A stretch of DNA of 64,000 nucleotides from Vibrio metoecus (GTDB lineage Bacteria > Pseudomonadota > Gammaproteobacteria > Enterobacterales > Vibrionaceae). Both the position numbers and the translations under genes were made by a program. The notes below the pieces were generated by a model. The model searched no databases. It was not told the origin of the DNA and saw only the letters and a program-made list of their open reading frames with translations. Numbering within the stretch: position 1 is the stretch's first letter; each line of letters opens with the position of its first letter. Shown here one piece after another: positions 1 to 8,796 of the stretch. The DNA is taken from NCBI RefSeq assembly GCF_000696385.1, contig NZ_JJMN01000031.1:24879-88878 (forward strand). The letters are read 5' to 3'.

Positions 1-2
1 AG

Positions 3-659
3 GTAACCTCGATCACTGAACTACTTATCAAACTATCTGGGGATCAGACGCCTCCTCCTTATTCACCACAAGAGTGGCTAGTACCGAAGAGTCCACTTCC
101 AGAGACGGTCGCCACTCCGTATGTGCTATTGCATGTAGGCGCTAGCACTCCATTAAAGCACTGGCCTGATGCTTATTGGCAACAATTAGCCGCTGATTTA
201 AGCAAACTAGGCTATCAACCTTTATGGACTGGAGGTCCAGGCGAAGAGCCGCTTATCGAACGCATCGACCCCAAAAAACAATACCCCAGTTTGGTTGGCC
301 AACTCTCTATTCCACAAATGTGGACACTGGTTGAAGATGCAACACTCCTAGTTTGCCTAGATACTGGGATTAGCCATATTGCTAAACACACCTTCACACC
401 AACAGTCTCACTGTTTGGGCCTGGCTCTCCAGCTCTTGCTGGTGTATCTACTTATTTTTCCGCAGCTCCATTTATCGCTATCGATGCAAATCCACATTGT
501 CGCGATCAAACCCTCTTTTTTAAGCGATCGTTGCCATGGGTTCGCCAGTGCAAACGCAGCATTCAGCAATGTCCAACACCCGGTGCATGCATGCAATCAA
601 TCTCTTACGAAACCGTGTGGCAATCCTGTCTACACTACTTAAAAATAAACCTTGGCTGA
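3..659 (+). CDS. Glycosyltransferase family 9 (heptosyltransferase-like), 5' end cut by window edge
   Basis: The reading frame is open from base 3 to the TGA at 657-659, so the true start lies outside the window; the GTG at 123 is an internal codon. The visible C-terminal half has the signature of ADP-heptose:LPS heptosyltransferases: a strand ending LLHVGAS followed by a Trp-rich segment (KHWP), then a 'CLDTGISHIA' loop and 'VSLFGPGSP', which together form the nucleotide-sugar binding half of a GT-B fold. A Cys-rich tail (CxxxCMQS near residue 200 of the visible part) is typical of some family members. It lies in the LPS core locus, convergent with waaL only 2 bp away. The role is transfer of heptose or a related sugar to the inner core at the cytoplasmic face of the inner membrane. 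The exact acceptor cannot be told from sequence. Confidence 0.8.
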   Translation, partial: VTSITELLIKLSGDQTPPPYSPQEWLVPKSPLPETVATPYVLLHVGASTPLKHWPDAYWQQLAADLSKLGYQPLWTGGPGEEPLIERIDPKKQYPSLVGQLSIPQMWTLVEDATLLVCLDTGISHIAKHTFTPTVSLFGPGSPALAGVSTYFSAAPFIAIDANPHCRDQTLFFKRSLPWVRQCKRSIQQCPTPGACMQSISYETVWQSCLHYLKINLG

Positions 660-661
660 GA

Positions 662-1875
662 CTATTCGTCTTGCGTTAGCTCTAACTGCCGCAATTGCCA
701 AAGCATTCCGAGTAATAACCAAAACAAGATTAAGTTATTTCGGATAAAAAAATCATCAGTCATACTTTTGAAGAAGAAAAGAGCCATCAAACTCAAACCA
801 CTCAACTGTATGACCGTTGCGGGACGATGCAGAAAAGGCCGAGCAGCACTCGCATAAAGCAAAAGGAAAAGCACCAAACCAATCACCCCAAGCTGTAATT
901 GCTTGTTGAGCAATACATTGTGGGCATGCATTCGCGTATTCACATCAAATTGCTTAGGGAAATCACCTAGAAAGGTAGAATTAAGGTTCCTATAACCCGC
1001 GCCATAGCCAAGTAGAATATGTCCTTCTGTTTTACTAAAATAGTATTTCCACATCCAAATGCGCGGATCATTCTTACTGACCTCCATCACCACTTCAGTT
1101 GGTTCGATAGATTCACCCACATAACGGGGGTTTTATCATAAAGGGCTTGATATATAATGAAAAATAACACTGGAACCATCACCAACGCTAATCCCCAGCG
1201 CATTTTTCGAGGTAAAAAGAAACACAGATAAACAGCAATTAACAACGCTAATAGAACAAAGCACAGTATTCCCATCCGATTTTGCGTTAACAGAGTCGCA
1301 TAAAGCATTGTAAGCTGATAACAGACCAATAATACGCCACACCACCAACGAGATAACGGTAACTGCCATATCAGCAATCCAACCGCTGAAAACAACACTA
1401 AAAAAGTTGAACCATCACCCACATTAGGAAAATGTTGGATACTGAATCTCTGCAATACAGTGAAACCAAAACCTTGATGAAAATAAGCGATGACCACGAA
1501 AGCAAAACAGGTCCCCGCAACTAGAGTCCAACTAATGAACCAAGTCTTAACTCGTGCGGACTGGATTTTCAATCCAAGAAAACCCACTAAAAAGGCGACT
1601 AGAGGATACAAAATCTCCTTACGCAAACCATTCCAAACTAAATCAGGGTTCTTTGTCCACAAGGAGGATGCGGCATACCATAATGCAAATCCCCCCCAAC
1701 CCAACAACACTGAACGCAGTGTCTTCAAATTGCGGGCATAGCATATACTTAATATTAGTCCGAGAACGAGAAACCCTAAAACAACACCATTAACATGAGC
1801 GTAAGGTAATAGAAAAACCAACCCGACTAGCGGCAGCAAAAATGCAAGCTGGAAAAAATAAGAACGATTAATCAT
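662..1875 (-). pseudogene. waaL: O-antigen ligase (WaaL-like) interrupted by a frameshift
   Basis: Two overlapping frames make one polytopic membrane protein. The first (start at 1875, about 262 codons) has many hydrophobic helices and stops at about 1087. The second (residues from GESIEPTEVV on, ending at 662) carries the periplasmic loop with 'LLGYGAGYRN' and 'RMHAHNVLLNKQLQLG', the conserved His region of the Wzy_C/WaaL family, then more helices. The frame changes close to a run of five G (1126-1130); removing two bases or adding one there joins the frames. An intact product would attach O-antigen or capsule to the lipid A core in the periplasm. The start overlaps the stop of the upstream glycosyltransferase gene by 8 bp, so the two are co-transcribed. 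The break may be a sequencing error. The family call is firm; the assignment as ligase rather than polymerase comes from context. Confidence 0.75.
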
Positions 1876-2893
1876 ATTGTAACTTTAAATACGACTCAAA
1901 AGCCTGTTGAGAAGATATCGATTCGGAAACAGCATTATGCGGCTTGAGGATTTGGTAACATTGGCACCACGGATGCCAATGTTCTATTGATGTATCACCG
2001 AAAAAAACCAACAACTTTTTATCCAATGCTGCAGCCAAATGCATCGGGCCACCATCACTACAAATAACGCTTTCACATAATGATAACCCAGCTTTAAGAA
2101 CCTCAACATTTTCAGTAGGCAATGGATAGACGGGCAGATTAGCACACAACTCCATCAGTTGCGTTGCACGACTTTCATCTCCAACATCTCGGATATCATC
2201 AGCTTTAGCGGGAGCCCAAAACAGAAGAAACTGCATCTGTGGATTGTGCTGGCTAATCAGATGAATCAGTTCAGCGTATTTTTCAACACTCCACCGACTT
2301 TTAGGACGCCGTACACTAATATGAATCCCAACGATAGCCTTATCTGGCGACAAATTAGGTAAGCGTGTTCGTACGGTTTCTAGACTCGAATCTTGTATAA
2401 AGATTCGGTTGGGTGGAATTACGGGGAGAGGCTCACTGAATACACGCAAATAGCTATGTACCTGCTCCACTTGATGCGCCCCGAAGAAATCGTCTGGATT
2501 GAACGGATGTGTAATTGCATTTTCCCCTTCAATCGCCGCACCAATAATCCGTTGAGCACCAACCGTTTTCGCCACTTTCAGACTATGGTAGCAAGGGCGA
2601 GGATTCGCCAGAATCACCGTATCAAATCGCTGCTTCTTAATTTCAATCAGCGTGCATAATCTCTGCCAATACAATCCAAATAAAGATTGTCCCGGCTGAC
2701 GGTGCTTACTTTTCGTATAGGTAAAAACCCGATCGATATAAGGATTACCGGTTAATACTGGTGCATTCATAGTATTAACATAGGCACAAATGGTCGCATG
2801 AGGGAACAAGTGTCGCAATGACTCAAATAATGGTGTCGTGCATACTAAATCCCCAATGTTATCACGACGGATAACCAAGATATTTTTTACCAT
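1868..2893 (-). CDS. Glycosyltransferase family 9, probable LPS heptosyltransferase
   Basis: This 341-residue protein begins 'MVKNILVIRRDNIGDLV', the classic N-terminal nucleotide-sugar transferase motif (RxDxxGD) of WaaC/WaaF/WaaQ enzymes. Its C-terminal half has the companion motif 'VICSDGGPMHLAAAL' followed by 'LLVFFGDTS'. It is full length for the family (about 320-350). The enzyme would use ADP-heptose to extend the inner core at the cytoplasmic membrane. The downstream ligase gene overlaps it by 8 bp, and it is divergent from waaA across a 73 bp gap that holds an ops-like element on this strand. It resembles WaaF/WaaQ types, but the acceptor specificity cannot be decided here, so no symbol is given. 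Confidence 0.85.
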   Translation of the reverse strand: MVKNILVIRRDNIGDLVCTTPLFESLRHLFPHATICAYVNTMNAPVLTGNPYIDRVFTYTKSKHRQPGQSLFGLYWQRLCTLIEIKKQRFDTVILANPRPCYHSLKVAKTVGAQRIIGAAIEGENAITHPFNPDDFFGAHQVEQVHSYLRVFSEPLPVIPPNRIFIQDSSLETVRTRLPNLSPDKAIVGIHISVRRPKSRWSVEKYAELIHLISQHNPQMQFLLFWAPAKADDIRDVGDESRATQLMELCANLPVYPLPTENVEVLKAGLSLCESVICSDGGPMHLAAALDKKLLVFFGDTSIEHWHPWCQCYQILKPHNAVSESISSQQAFESYLKLQYD

Positions 2894-2898
2894 CTTCT

Positions 2899-2910
2899 AA
2901 CGCTACCTGA
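2899..2910 (-). promoter_or_regulatory. ops-like (RfaH recruitment) element
   Basis: Read on the minus strand, the leader of the glycosyltransferase-ligase operon contains TCAGGTAGCGTT. This matches the core GGTAGCGT (8 contiguous bases) of the 12-base ops element that recruits the antiterminator RfaH to LPS and capsule operons. It lies only a few bases before the start codon, in a short leader where such an element would act. The first bases of the consensus (GGC) are not matched. Context supports it, but a chance match is possible. Confidence 0.35.
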
Positions 2911-2966
2911 TAAAAATGTGTAAGATCGACTCAGTTTAAAATTGATAATAATACTGATGACGGCGC

Positions 2967-4241
2967 ATGAATCGTTTTCTTTACACCTTTTTGCTCTACT
3001 GTTTCCAGCCACTGGTCTTACTCCGACTTGGGATTCGCTCAATACGCTCCCCCCAGTATAGACATCGCATCAAGGAACGGTACGGACTAGCTTCACTACC
3101 ACTGCGTGGTGGAATTTGGATTCACTCAGTATCCGTCGGAGAAACTATTGCTGCCATACCATTGGTCAAAGCACTACAGCAAGATTATCCACACCTTCCA
3201 ATTACCATAACTACAATGACCCCAACGGGTTCGGAACAAGTTAAGCGTCATTTCGCCGACAGTGTACAACATTGCTACTTACCTTACGATCTTCCATGTG
3301 CAATGAGCCGCCTAATCAATCGCATGGAGCCCAAACTTGCCATTATTATGGAAACTGAGTTATGGCCGAACATGATACATCAGCTTCATCGAAAAAGGAT
3401 CCCAGTATTGCTGGCTAACGCTCGCTTGTCAGAACGATCTCAACGAGGCTATCAGAAAGTTGCAAGATTAACTCGCTCACTACTAAGCGAGTTATCCGCT
3501 GTTGCCGCTCAAAATTACACCGATGGTCAACGCTTCATCCAACTCGGATTAGAGGCTAACAAGTTGCATGTCACTGGTAGCATTAAATTTGATATTCAAG
3601 CTTCAGATAGCGCAATTCAGCAAGGTCAAGCACTCAAAAGTCTATGGAAAAGTGATCGTCCAGTATGGGTTGCAGCAAGCACACATCAAGGGGAAGATGA
3701 ACTACTGCTCAAAGCCCACCAACACTTTCTCACCCATGCACCTGATGCTCTATTAATTCTAGTGCCTCGCCATCCTGAGCGCTTTGATCGAGTGGCAGTA
3801 TTGGTTGAGCAAACGGGTCTATCTATGCAGCGCAAAACACAATTAGGCAAGTTCAATAACGCAACACAGGTTCTACTTGGTGACACAATGGGAGAATTGA
3901 TGAGCCTATTTTCAGCGGCTGATTTTGCGTTCATAGGTGGTAGCCTCGTCGAACATGGCGGCCATAATCCTCTTGAAGCAGCAGCGTTTGGACTGCCGAT
4001 TATGATGGGCCCCTCTCATTTTAACTTCTCCACTATTGCTGAAAAATTAACAGATGGTGGAGCCATGATCACCGTAAACTCCCCAGCGGAACTTGCTCAA
4101 CAGTTGATTGAGTGGCAAAAAGATCGCTCAAGTGCTCAAACTATGGGAAAAAATGCGTTACAAGTTTTGCAACACAATCAAGGGGCTCTTACTCGACATA
4201 TCGCACTCATTAAACCGTTACTGGGAGACCATTCATTATGA
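2967..4241 (+). CDS. waaA: 3-deoxy-D-manno-octulosonic acid (Kdo) transferase
   Basis: This 424-residue protein is the length of WaaA/KdtA. It has an N-terminal membrane anchor (about residues 4-22), then 'IWIHSVSVGE' (about 50-59), the conserved N-domain motif of Kdo transferases with the catalytic Glu. Other motifs are 'METELWPN' and 'RLSERS' in the middle, and 'FIGGSLVEHGGHNPLEAAAFG' split around residue 330, the donor-binding signature. The enzyme transfers one or more Kdo residues from CMP-Kdo to lipid IVA on the inner face of the cytoplasmic membrane. It comes before the late acyltransferases and is the first step of core synthesis. Its stop codon overlaps the ATG of the next gene (ATGA), showing translational coupling. 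Confidence 0.95.
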   Translation: MNRFLYTFLLYCFQPLVLLRLGIRSIRSPQYRHRIKERYGLASLPLRGGIWIHSVSVGETIAAIPLVKALQQDYPHLPITITTMTPTGSEQVKRHFADSVQHCYLPYDLPCAMSRLINRMEPKLAIIMETELWPNMIHQLHRKRIPVLLANARLSERSQRGYQKVARLTRSLLSELSAVAAQNYTDGQRFIQLGLEANKLHVTGSIKFDIQASDSAIQQGQALKSLWKSDRPVWVAASTHQGEDELLLKAHQHFLTHAPDALLILVPRHPERFDRVAVLVEQTGLSMQRKTQLGKFNNATQVLLGDTMGELMSLFSAADFAFIGGSLVEHGGHNPLEAAAFGLPIMMGPSHFNFSTIAEKLTDGGAMITVNSPAELAQQLIEWQKDRSSAQTMGKNALQVLQHNQGALTRHIALIKPLLGDHSL

Positions 4242-4999
4242 ATACCCTCTCTGTCGTATTAATTACGCATAACGCCGCGAAAACGCTTGCAGCAACACTC
4301 GAATCCGTACGCTGGGCCGATGAAATTATTGTGCTCGACAGTGGCAGTGATGATGACACACTCGCGATCGCTCAAACTTTTGGCGCTCAGTGTTATGAGC
4401 AAACCGATTGGCAAGGTTTTGGCCGTCAGCGACAAATAGCTCAATCATATGCCTCTTCTGATTACGTTTTAATGCTCGATAGCGATGAGCAAGTGACTTC
4501 GGAACTTTATCGTAGTATTCAAGGTATCTTGCAACAACCTGTGCAACGAAACATTGCCTATGCGTGCGCTCGACGTAACCGTTTTATCGGACGTTATATG
4601 AAACATTGTGGTTGGTATCCTGACCATGTAATTCGTCTCTATTTACGTGAAGAGCGACAATACAATAATGATAGAGTACACGAATCATTGAACATGGATC
4701 AGGCACATCTGCATTATCTTGATGGCGACCTACTACACGAAACTGCACCCAATTTCATTGAATTTCAGCAAAAACAACTGCGTTATGCAGAACAATGGGC
4801 ACTCCAGCGCAAACAGCAGGGTAAGCAAGGCTCACTATGGCAGGCATTCTCACACAGCCTATCAGCTTTTCTTAAAACCTACTTAATTCGAAAAGGTTTT
4901 TTAGATGGCAAACACGGTATTGTCTTATCGCTGATTGTCACTCAATACACCTTTAACAAATATGTGGCTCTATGGGCATTGACTCAAAAAAAAGGATGA
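4238..4999 (+). CDS. Family 2 glycosyltransferase of LPS core (WaaE/KdtX-like)
   Basis: This is a 253-residue GT-A enzyme. It opens with '[11 protein letters not shown]' (nucleotide-sugar binding), then '[14 protein letters not shown]' and '[10 protein letters not shown]', the metal-binding DxD region at about residues 80-85. A basic C-terminal tail with a hydrophobic helix suggests membrane association. Its length and its position between waaA and coaD match the WaaE/KdtX family, which adds a glucose to the inner-core heptose in Serratia, Klebsiella and other bacteria. It is coupled to waaA by a 4-base ATGA overlap and lies 7 bp before coaD, so the three form one operon. The sugar and acceptor are inferred from family context only. 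Confidence 0.82.
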   Translation: MNTLSVVLITHNAAKTLAATLESVRWADEIIVLDSGSDDDTLAIAQTFGAQCYEQTDWQGFGRQRQIAQSYASSDYVLMLDSDEQVTSELYRSIQGILQQPVQRNIAYACARRNRFIGRYMKHCGWYPDHVIRLYLREERQYNNDRVHESLNMDQAHLHYLDGDLLHETAPNFIEFQQKQLRYAEQWALQRKQQGKQGSLWQAFSHSLSAFLKTYLIRKGFLDGKHGIVLSLIVTQYTFNKYVALWALTQKKG

Positions 5000-5006
5000 G
5001 ACATCG

Positions 5007-5486
5007 ATGAATAGAGTGATTTATCCCGGAACATTTGATCCGGTAACTAACGGACATCTAGATATTATTGAGCGTTCAAATCGACTATTCGATGAAACGA
5101 TTATCGCGGTTGCGGCTAGCCCTAGTAAAAAAACCATGTTTACTTTGGATGAACGCGTGGCAATTCTGCGTGACGCGGTTGCTCATTTACCACATGTTAC
5201 TGTTGAAGGATTCTCTGGGCTTCTAGTTGATTTTGCTGTGCAAAAACAAGCAAATCTATTAGTTCGAGGACTAAGAACAACAATGGATTTCGAATATGAA
5301 TTCGGTCTAACCAGTATGTATCGCAAACTCATGCCTAAACTGGAAAGCATTTTTCTGACCCCCAGTGAAGAATACGCCTTTCTTTCCTCAACCATTGTAC
5401 GAGAAGTGGCTTTACATGGAGGCGATATTTCACGATTTGTTCCGCCATCCGTTGCTCAGAAAATGGCAGAAAAGATACAACCATAA
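5007..5486 (+). CDS. coaD: Phosphopantetheine adenylyltransferase
   Basis: This 159-residue protein is full length for bacterial PPAT. '[11 protein letters not shown]' (residues 7-17) contains the T/HxGH-type nucleotidyltransferase motif. '[14 protein letters not shown]' and '[11 protein letters not shown]' near residue 130 are the phosphopantetheine and ATP sites. It converts 4'-phosphopantetheine and ATP to dephospho-CoA, the penultimate step of coenzyme A synthesis in the cytosol. It is the last gene of the waaA operon, the same linkage as in enterobacteria. A 9-bp-stem hairpin follows the stop. Confidence 0.97.
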   Translation: MNRVIYPGTFDPVTNGHLDIIERSNRLFDETIIAVAASPSKKTMFTLDERVAILRDAVAHLPHVTVEGFSGLLVDFAVQKQANLLVRGLRTTMDFEYEFGLTSMYRKLMPKLESIFLTPSEEYAFLSSTIVREVALHGGDISRFVPPSVAQKMAEKIQP

Positions 5487-5488
5487 TC

Positions 5489-5515
5489 CTATGGGCGAGT
5501 CACACCCGCCCATAG
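5489..5515. terminator. Hairpin between convergent coaD and epimerase genes
   Basis: A 9-bp perfect inverted repeat (CTATGGGCG / CGCCCATAG) with a 9-base loop lies directly after the coaD stop and 15 bp after the epimerase stop on the other strand. Neither side is followed by a real T-run, so it is a weak or Rho-assisted terminator at best. Confidence 0.4.
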
Positions 5516-5529
5516 ACTATAACCCATGA

Positions 5530-6534
5530 CTAGCACTGATAATACTGACGATACCAGTCAACAAACTCTTGTACCCCCTGCAATACACCAACCTTAGGTC
5601 TATAGCCGGTTGCTGTAAACAGATCTTCCGTGTCAGCATAAGTCGTATACACATCACCGGGTTGCATTGGCAACATGTTCTTCTTCGCTTCAATACCTAA
5701 TGCAATTTCCAGCGCCTTGATATAATCCATTAACTGAACAGGGCTACCGTGACCAATATTATATACGCGGTAAGGTGCTGAGCTGGTGGCTGGAGAACCT
5801 GATTCGACCGTCCAGTCTGCATTCGCTTGTGGCACCACATCTTTAATACGAATAATGCCTTCCACAATGTCATCGATATAGGTGAAATCACGCATCATAT
5901 CGCCATTGTTATATACATCGATCGATTCACCACTGATAATAGCTTTCGTGAACTTAAACAATGCCATATCAGGTCTCCCCCACGGTCCATAGACAGTAAA
6001 GAAGCGTAATCCGGTCGTTGGTACACCATACAAGTGAGAATAAGTATGAGCCATTAACTCATTAGATTTTTTGGTTGCAGCATAGAGAGAGATAGGATGG
6101 TCAACACTATCTGATGTGTTGAATGGCGTTTTACGATTCAGACCATACACTGAACTAGATGATGCATATACCAGGTGCTTGATTTTATGATGGCGGCAAC
6201 CTTCTAAGATCGTCAAATGGCCAACCAAATTGCTATCGGCATAAGACATTGGATTATCTATTGAATAACGCACCCCTGCTTGAGCTGCCAAATGAATAAC
6301 TTTATCAAACTGCTCTCGAACAAATAAATCCGCTACCGCTTCACGATCAGCAATATCCATTTCAATAAAGGAAAAATGCTCATGTGCTGCACGTTTTAAT
6401 CGAGCCTCTTTTAAGGCAATATCGTAGTAATCATTCAGGTTATCAATACCCACTACGTCATGGCCTTCCGCACATAAACGTTCAATGACTGCTGAGCCAA
6501 TAAAACCAGCGGCTCCTGTTACTAAATATTTCAT
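5530..6534 (-). CDS. NAD-dependent sugar epimerase, UDP-glucuronate 4-epimerase-like
   Basis: This 334-residue short-chain dehydrogenase/epimerase has an N-terminal Rossmann motif 'VTGAAGFIGSAV', the 'IHLAAQAGVRYS' strand, a catalytic Ser region 'YASSSSVYG' and the YxxxK pair in 'SLYAATKKSNE'. 'FFTVYGPWGRPDMALFKF' is characteristic of UDP-glucuronate/UDP-galacturonate 4-epimerases (Gla/LpsL/CapI type) rather than GalE. It would supply UDP-galacturonate for core, O-antigen or capsule. I chose the ATG at 6534 over the GTG one codon earlier because its spacing to AAGAGA is better. It stands alone on the minus strand between coaD and mutM, a position where the usual gene order has no sugar gene. 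This suggests it belongs to the variable core locus. Confidence 0.82.
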   Translation of the reverse strand: MKYLVTGAAGFIGSAVIERLCAEGHDVVGIDNLNDYYDIALKEARLKRAAHEHFSFIEMDIADREAVADLFVREQFDKVIHLAAQAGVRYSIDNPMSYADSNLVGHLTILEGCRHHKIKHLVYASSSSVYGLNRKTPFNTSDSVDHPISLYAATKKSNELMAHTYSHLYGVPTTGLRFFTVYGPWGRPDMALFKFTKAIISGESIDVYNNGDMMRDFTYIDDIVEGIIRIKDVVPQANADWTVESGSPATSSAPYRVYNIGHGSPVQLMDYIKALEIALGIEAKKNMLPMQPGDVYTTYADTEDLFTATGYRPKVGVLQGVQEFVDWYRQYYQC

Positions 6535-6600
6535 CACAATTCTCTTTTCAGAACGAAATCTACGTGGTTTATATCACAGTTCTTCGACATATACCTGCGG

Positions 6601-7410
6601 TTAAAACTGACATTTCACACAAAAAAATGAGTTGCGCTGAGCAATTTTCTGCTCACAAAGCGGCTCACCACAATTCGGGCAAGGCTGTTTGGCTTTGCCA
6701 TACACTTGCAGCTCTTGCGCGAAATAGCCCGGCTTACCATCGCTTTGGGTAAAGTCTTTCAGCGTGGTGCCGCCTTGCTTAATCGCCACTTGCAGCACTT
6801 GTTTGATGTTCGCTACTAAGATTTGCCACTCCTCTAAACTCAGCGAGTTAGCCGGACGCAGTGGATGGATGCGTGATGTAAACAGCGACTCATTGGCGTA
6901 GATATTACCCACGCCCACGACTGCTGCATTGTCCATGATGAAAGCTTTTACTGCGATGCGTTTGTTGCGTGCTTTGTCCATCATATATTCAGCGTTAAAG
7001 GCTTCGGTCAGCGGCTCTGGCCCCAAACGCCCGAGCACTTCGTGGCTTTCATCTGGCGCACACCATAACCAAGCTCCGAAGCGGCGCGGATCGTTATAGC
7101 GCAGCCGTTTGCCACTGGTCATCACCAGATCCACATGATCGTGTTTCGCAGCAGGAAAATCGCCATCCAAAATACGCAGCGAGCCAGACATACCTAAATG
7201 CACAATCGCACTGCCGACGGCGGTTTCAATAATCAGATACTTGGCTCGACGATGAATCGCGAGAATAGTTTGCCCTTCAAGCTGTTTCAGCTCTTGAGGG
7301 ATCGGCCAGCGCAACTTGGGCGTACGTAACACTAAGGATTGAATGGTGCCGCCGACCAAATGTGGCGAGATCCCTAAACGACTTACTTCAACTTCAGGTA
7401 ATTCCGGCAT
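6601..7410 (-). CDS. mutM: Formamidopyrimidine-DNA glycosylase
   Basis: This 269-residue Fpg begins 'MPELPEVE', giving the catalytic N-terminal Pro and Glu after Met removal. It contains the H2TH region ('[11 protein letters not shown]') and ends in a zinc finger with Cys at about 244, 247, 264 and 267. It excises 8-oxoguanine and formamidopyrimidines and nicks the abasic site by beta/delta elimination. The small membrane-protein gene upstream ends 10 bp before its start, so the two probably share a transcript. Confidence 0.97.
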   Translation of the reverse strand: MPELPEVEVSRLGISPHLVGGTIQSLVLRTPKLRWPIPQELKQLEGQTILAIHRRAKYLIIETAVGSAIVHLGMSGSLRILDGDFPAAKHDHVDLVMTSGKRLRYNDPRRFGAWLWCAPDESHEVLGRLGPEPLTEAFNAEYMMDKARNKRIAVKAFIMDNAAVVGVGNIYANESLFTSRIHPLRPANSLSLEEWQILVANIKQVLQVAIKQGGTTLKDFTQSDGKPGYFAQELQVYGKAKQPCPNCGEPLCEQKIAQRNSFFCVKCQF

Positions 7411-7419
7411 GACAACCTC

Positions 7420-7902
7420 TTACAATGGCGCAGGAAATAGATAACTCGTCTCAACAGAGACCGCAATCCAACGATCTTGCCAATTTTTTAGCAACCAAAA
7501 TTGGGGAGTCTGATAGAAGGTAATCCTTTGTGGCTCTTCGCGATCGGCATACCACACTTCTATCGTTTGTGCGGTTGGTAATGCCGGTTGCAATGAACGA
7601 TACGTCGCATCATCCACTTCCGTTCCCGTTATAGATTGCCAACGCTGCACTAATTCTTGTCCTTCGACACTCAGCTCAGGGGTCGATAGCCACTCTTCAC
7701 GGCTTTTTTCTAATGAAAATTCGGGGAAATGCAGTGCCTGCAAAGTCGCATCAACTCGAAGTAACGAAGAAAACTGGCTTGAAGAGTCCGGTAAGAGATA
7801 GGTTTTTATGATCGTCGGTAAATTGATCACGGCAATAAAACCAATAACAGCCAAAATCAGAATATTGTTCCAACGGCGGCGTCGAGGGGGGGAAACGCGC
7901 AT
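7420..7902 (-). CDS. Conserved single-pass membrane protein of unknown function
   Basis: I do not recognise a named family. The protein of about 160 residues starts with a strongly basic stretch (RVSPPRRRRW), then one hydrophobic helix (about residues 14-33), then a soluble domain of about 125 residues that should face the periplasm by the positive-inside rule. I chose the start at about 7902, ten codons inside the longest frame, because an AAGGAG sequence lies 5 bases before that ATG. It is directly upstream of mutM and probably co-transcribed. A bifunctional role in repair is not implied by the sequence. Confidence 0.65.
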   Translation of the reverse strand: MRVSPPRRRRWNNILILAVIGFIAVINLPTIIKTYLLPDSSSQFSSLLRVDATLQALHFPEFSLEKSREEWLSTPELSVEGQELVQRWQSITGTEVDDATYRSLQPALPTAQTIEVWYADREEPQRITFYQTPQFWLLKNWQDRWIAVSVETSYLFPAPL

Positions 7903-8025
7903 AATCACTCCTTGCGATAAGCAAACGTTCAAAGAGTAGCAAAGTGATGAAGGAGATCCTAGCCATCACCAAGTTCCTTAAATGGCAGACTTTCAGCTAC
8001 TGAGGTTAACCCATAAATCACAGAC

Positions 8026-8057
8026 AGAAAAAAACCCAACCAAAGGCTGGGTTTTTT
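8026..8057 (-). terminator. Rho-independent terminator of rpmB-rpmG
   Basis: On the minus strand a 9-bp stem (AACCCAGCC / GGTTGGGTT, one G-U) with a TTT loop is followed by seven T. It lies about 25 bp after the rpmG stop. The plus-strand side also has six T, so it could stop transcription in both directions. Confidence 0.85.
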
Positions 8058-8082
8058 CACACACTGTAAGAGCTCGAATCAA

Positions 8083-8250
8083 TTACTTGATTTTTGCTTC
8101 TTTGTACATAACGTGTTGACGAATTACAGGATCATATTTCTTGATCTCGAATTTGCCAGGCATGTTACGCTTGTTTTTGTCAGTGGTGTAAAAGTGACCT
8201 GTATCTGCAGATGATACTAGGCGGATTTTTTCGCGAATGCCTTTAGCCAT
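8083..8250 (-). CDS. rpmG: 50S ribosomal protein L33
   Basis: This short gene encodes 55 residues starting '[19 protein letters not shown]' and containing '[21 protein letters not shown]', split here from the C-terminal '[12 protein letters not shown]'. That is the full L33 of gammaproteobacteria. It lacks the CxxC pairs of zinc-binding (C+) L33, so it is the zinc-independent form. It sits near the E site of the large subunit. It lies 13 bp downstream of rpmB in the standard rpmBG operon, with a strong terminator after it. Confidence 0.96.
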   Translation of the reverse strand: MAKGIREKIRLVSSADTGHFYTTDKNKRNMPGKFEIKKYDPVIRQHVMYKEAKIK

Positions 8251-8263
8251 TGCTCAATTCCTC

Positions 8264-8500
8264 TTAAACGTTTTCGCCACGTGCACGGATCTCTACAAGA
8301 ACAGCATCGATGCCTTTCTTGTCGATGATACGCATACCTTTAGCAGTTAGACGTAGTTTAACAAAACGTTTTTCGCTCTCTACCCAGAAACGATGAGTTT
8401 GTAGGTTCGGCAGAAAACGACGCTTAGTAGCATTTTTTGCGTGTGAGCGGTTGTTACCAACGGCAGGACGCTTACCAGTTACTTGGCATACTCGTGACAT
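8264..8500 (-). CDS. rpmB: 50S ribosomal protein L28
   Basis: This protein has 78 residues from the ATG at 8500, which fits the L28 N-terminus '[16 protein letters not shown]'. The longer frame starting at 8515 adds five residues that do not belong to the family. '[20 protein letters not shown]' is the diagnostic basic segment. It is the first gene of rpmBG. The promoter is about 130 bp upstream, leaving a leader of roughly 120 nt, which is long for such a small gene. Confidence 0.96.
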
Positions 8501-8629
8501 GAATGTCTTCTCCAAATCGTTTCAGCTCGATATCAACCTTGGTGGCCGAACCTCTCTCTCTTTCCAAAATAAGAAGTTGAGGTTAAAAACCGTTATGGAA
8601 TACCCATACAAGGCTATCAAAGGTCGCGC

Positions 8630-8658
8630 ATTATACTAACTTGCCGCACATTGCTCAA
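8630..8658 (-). promoter_or_regulatory. Sigma-70 promoter of rpmB-rpmG
   Basis: On the minus strand TTGAGC (-35) is separated by 17 bp from a perfect TATAAT (-10), followed by a GC-rich discriminator (GCGCG). Transcription would start near 8622, giving a leader of about 120 nt before rpmB. The GC-rich discriminator is typical of stringently controlled ribosomal promoters. Confidence 0.75.
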
Positions 8659-8796
8659 GACCCGAACAGATCCTTTTCGCAGGATTTGCTGATCTTTTTA
8701 CGGTGCGAGCTGAATCAGGGTTAAAAAATGTCGGGGCATATTAGCAGATTCTCGCTAACTCACAAGCTTAAAAATGCCGCAAACCATAAGTGTTGA

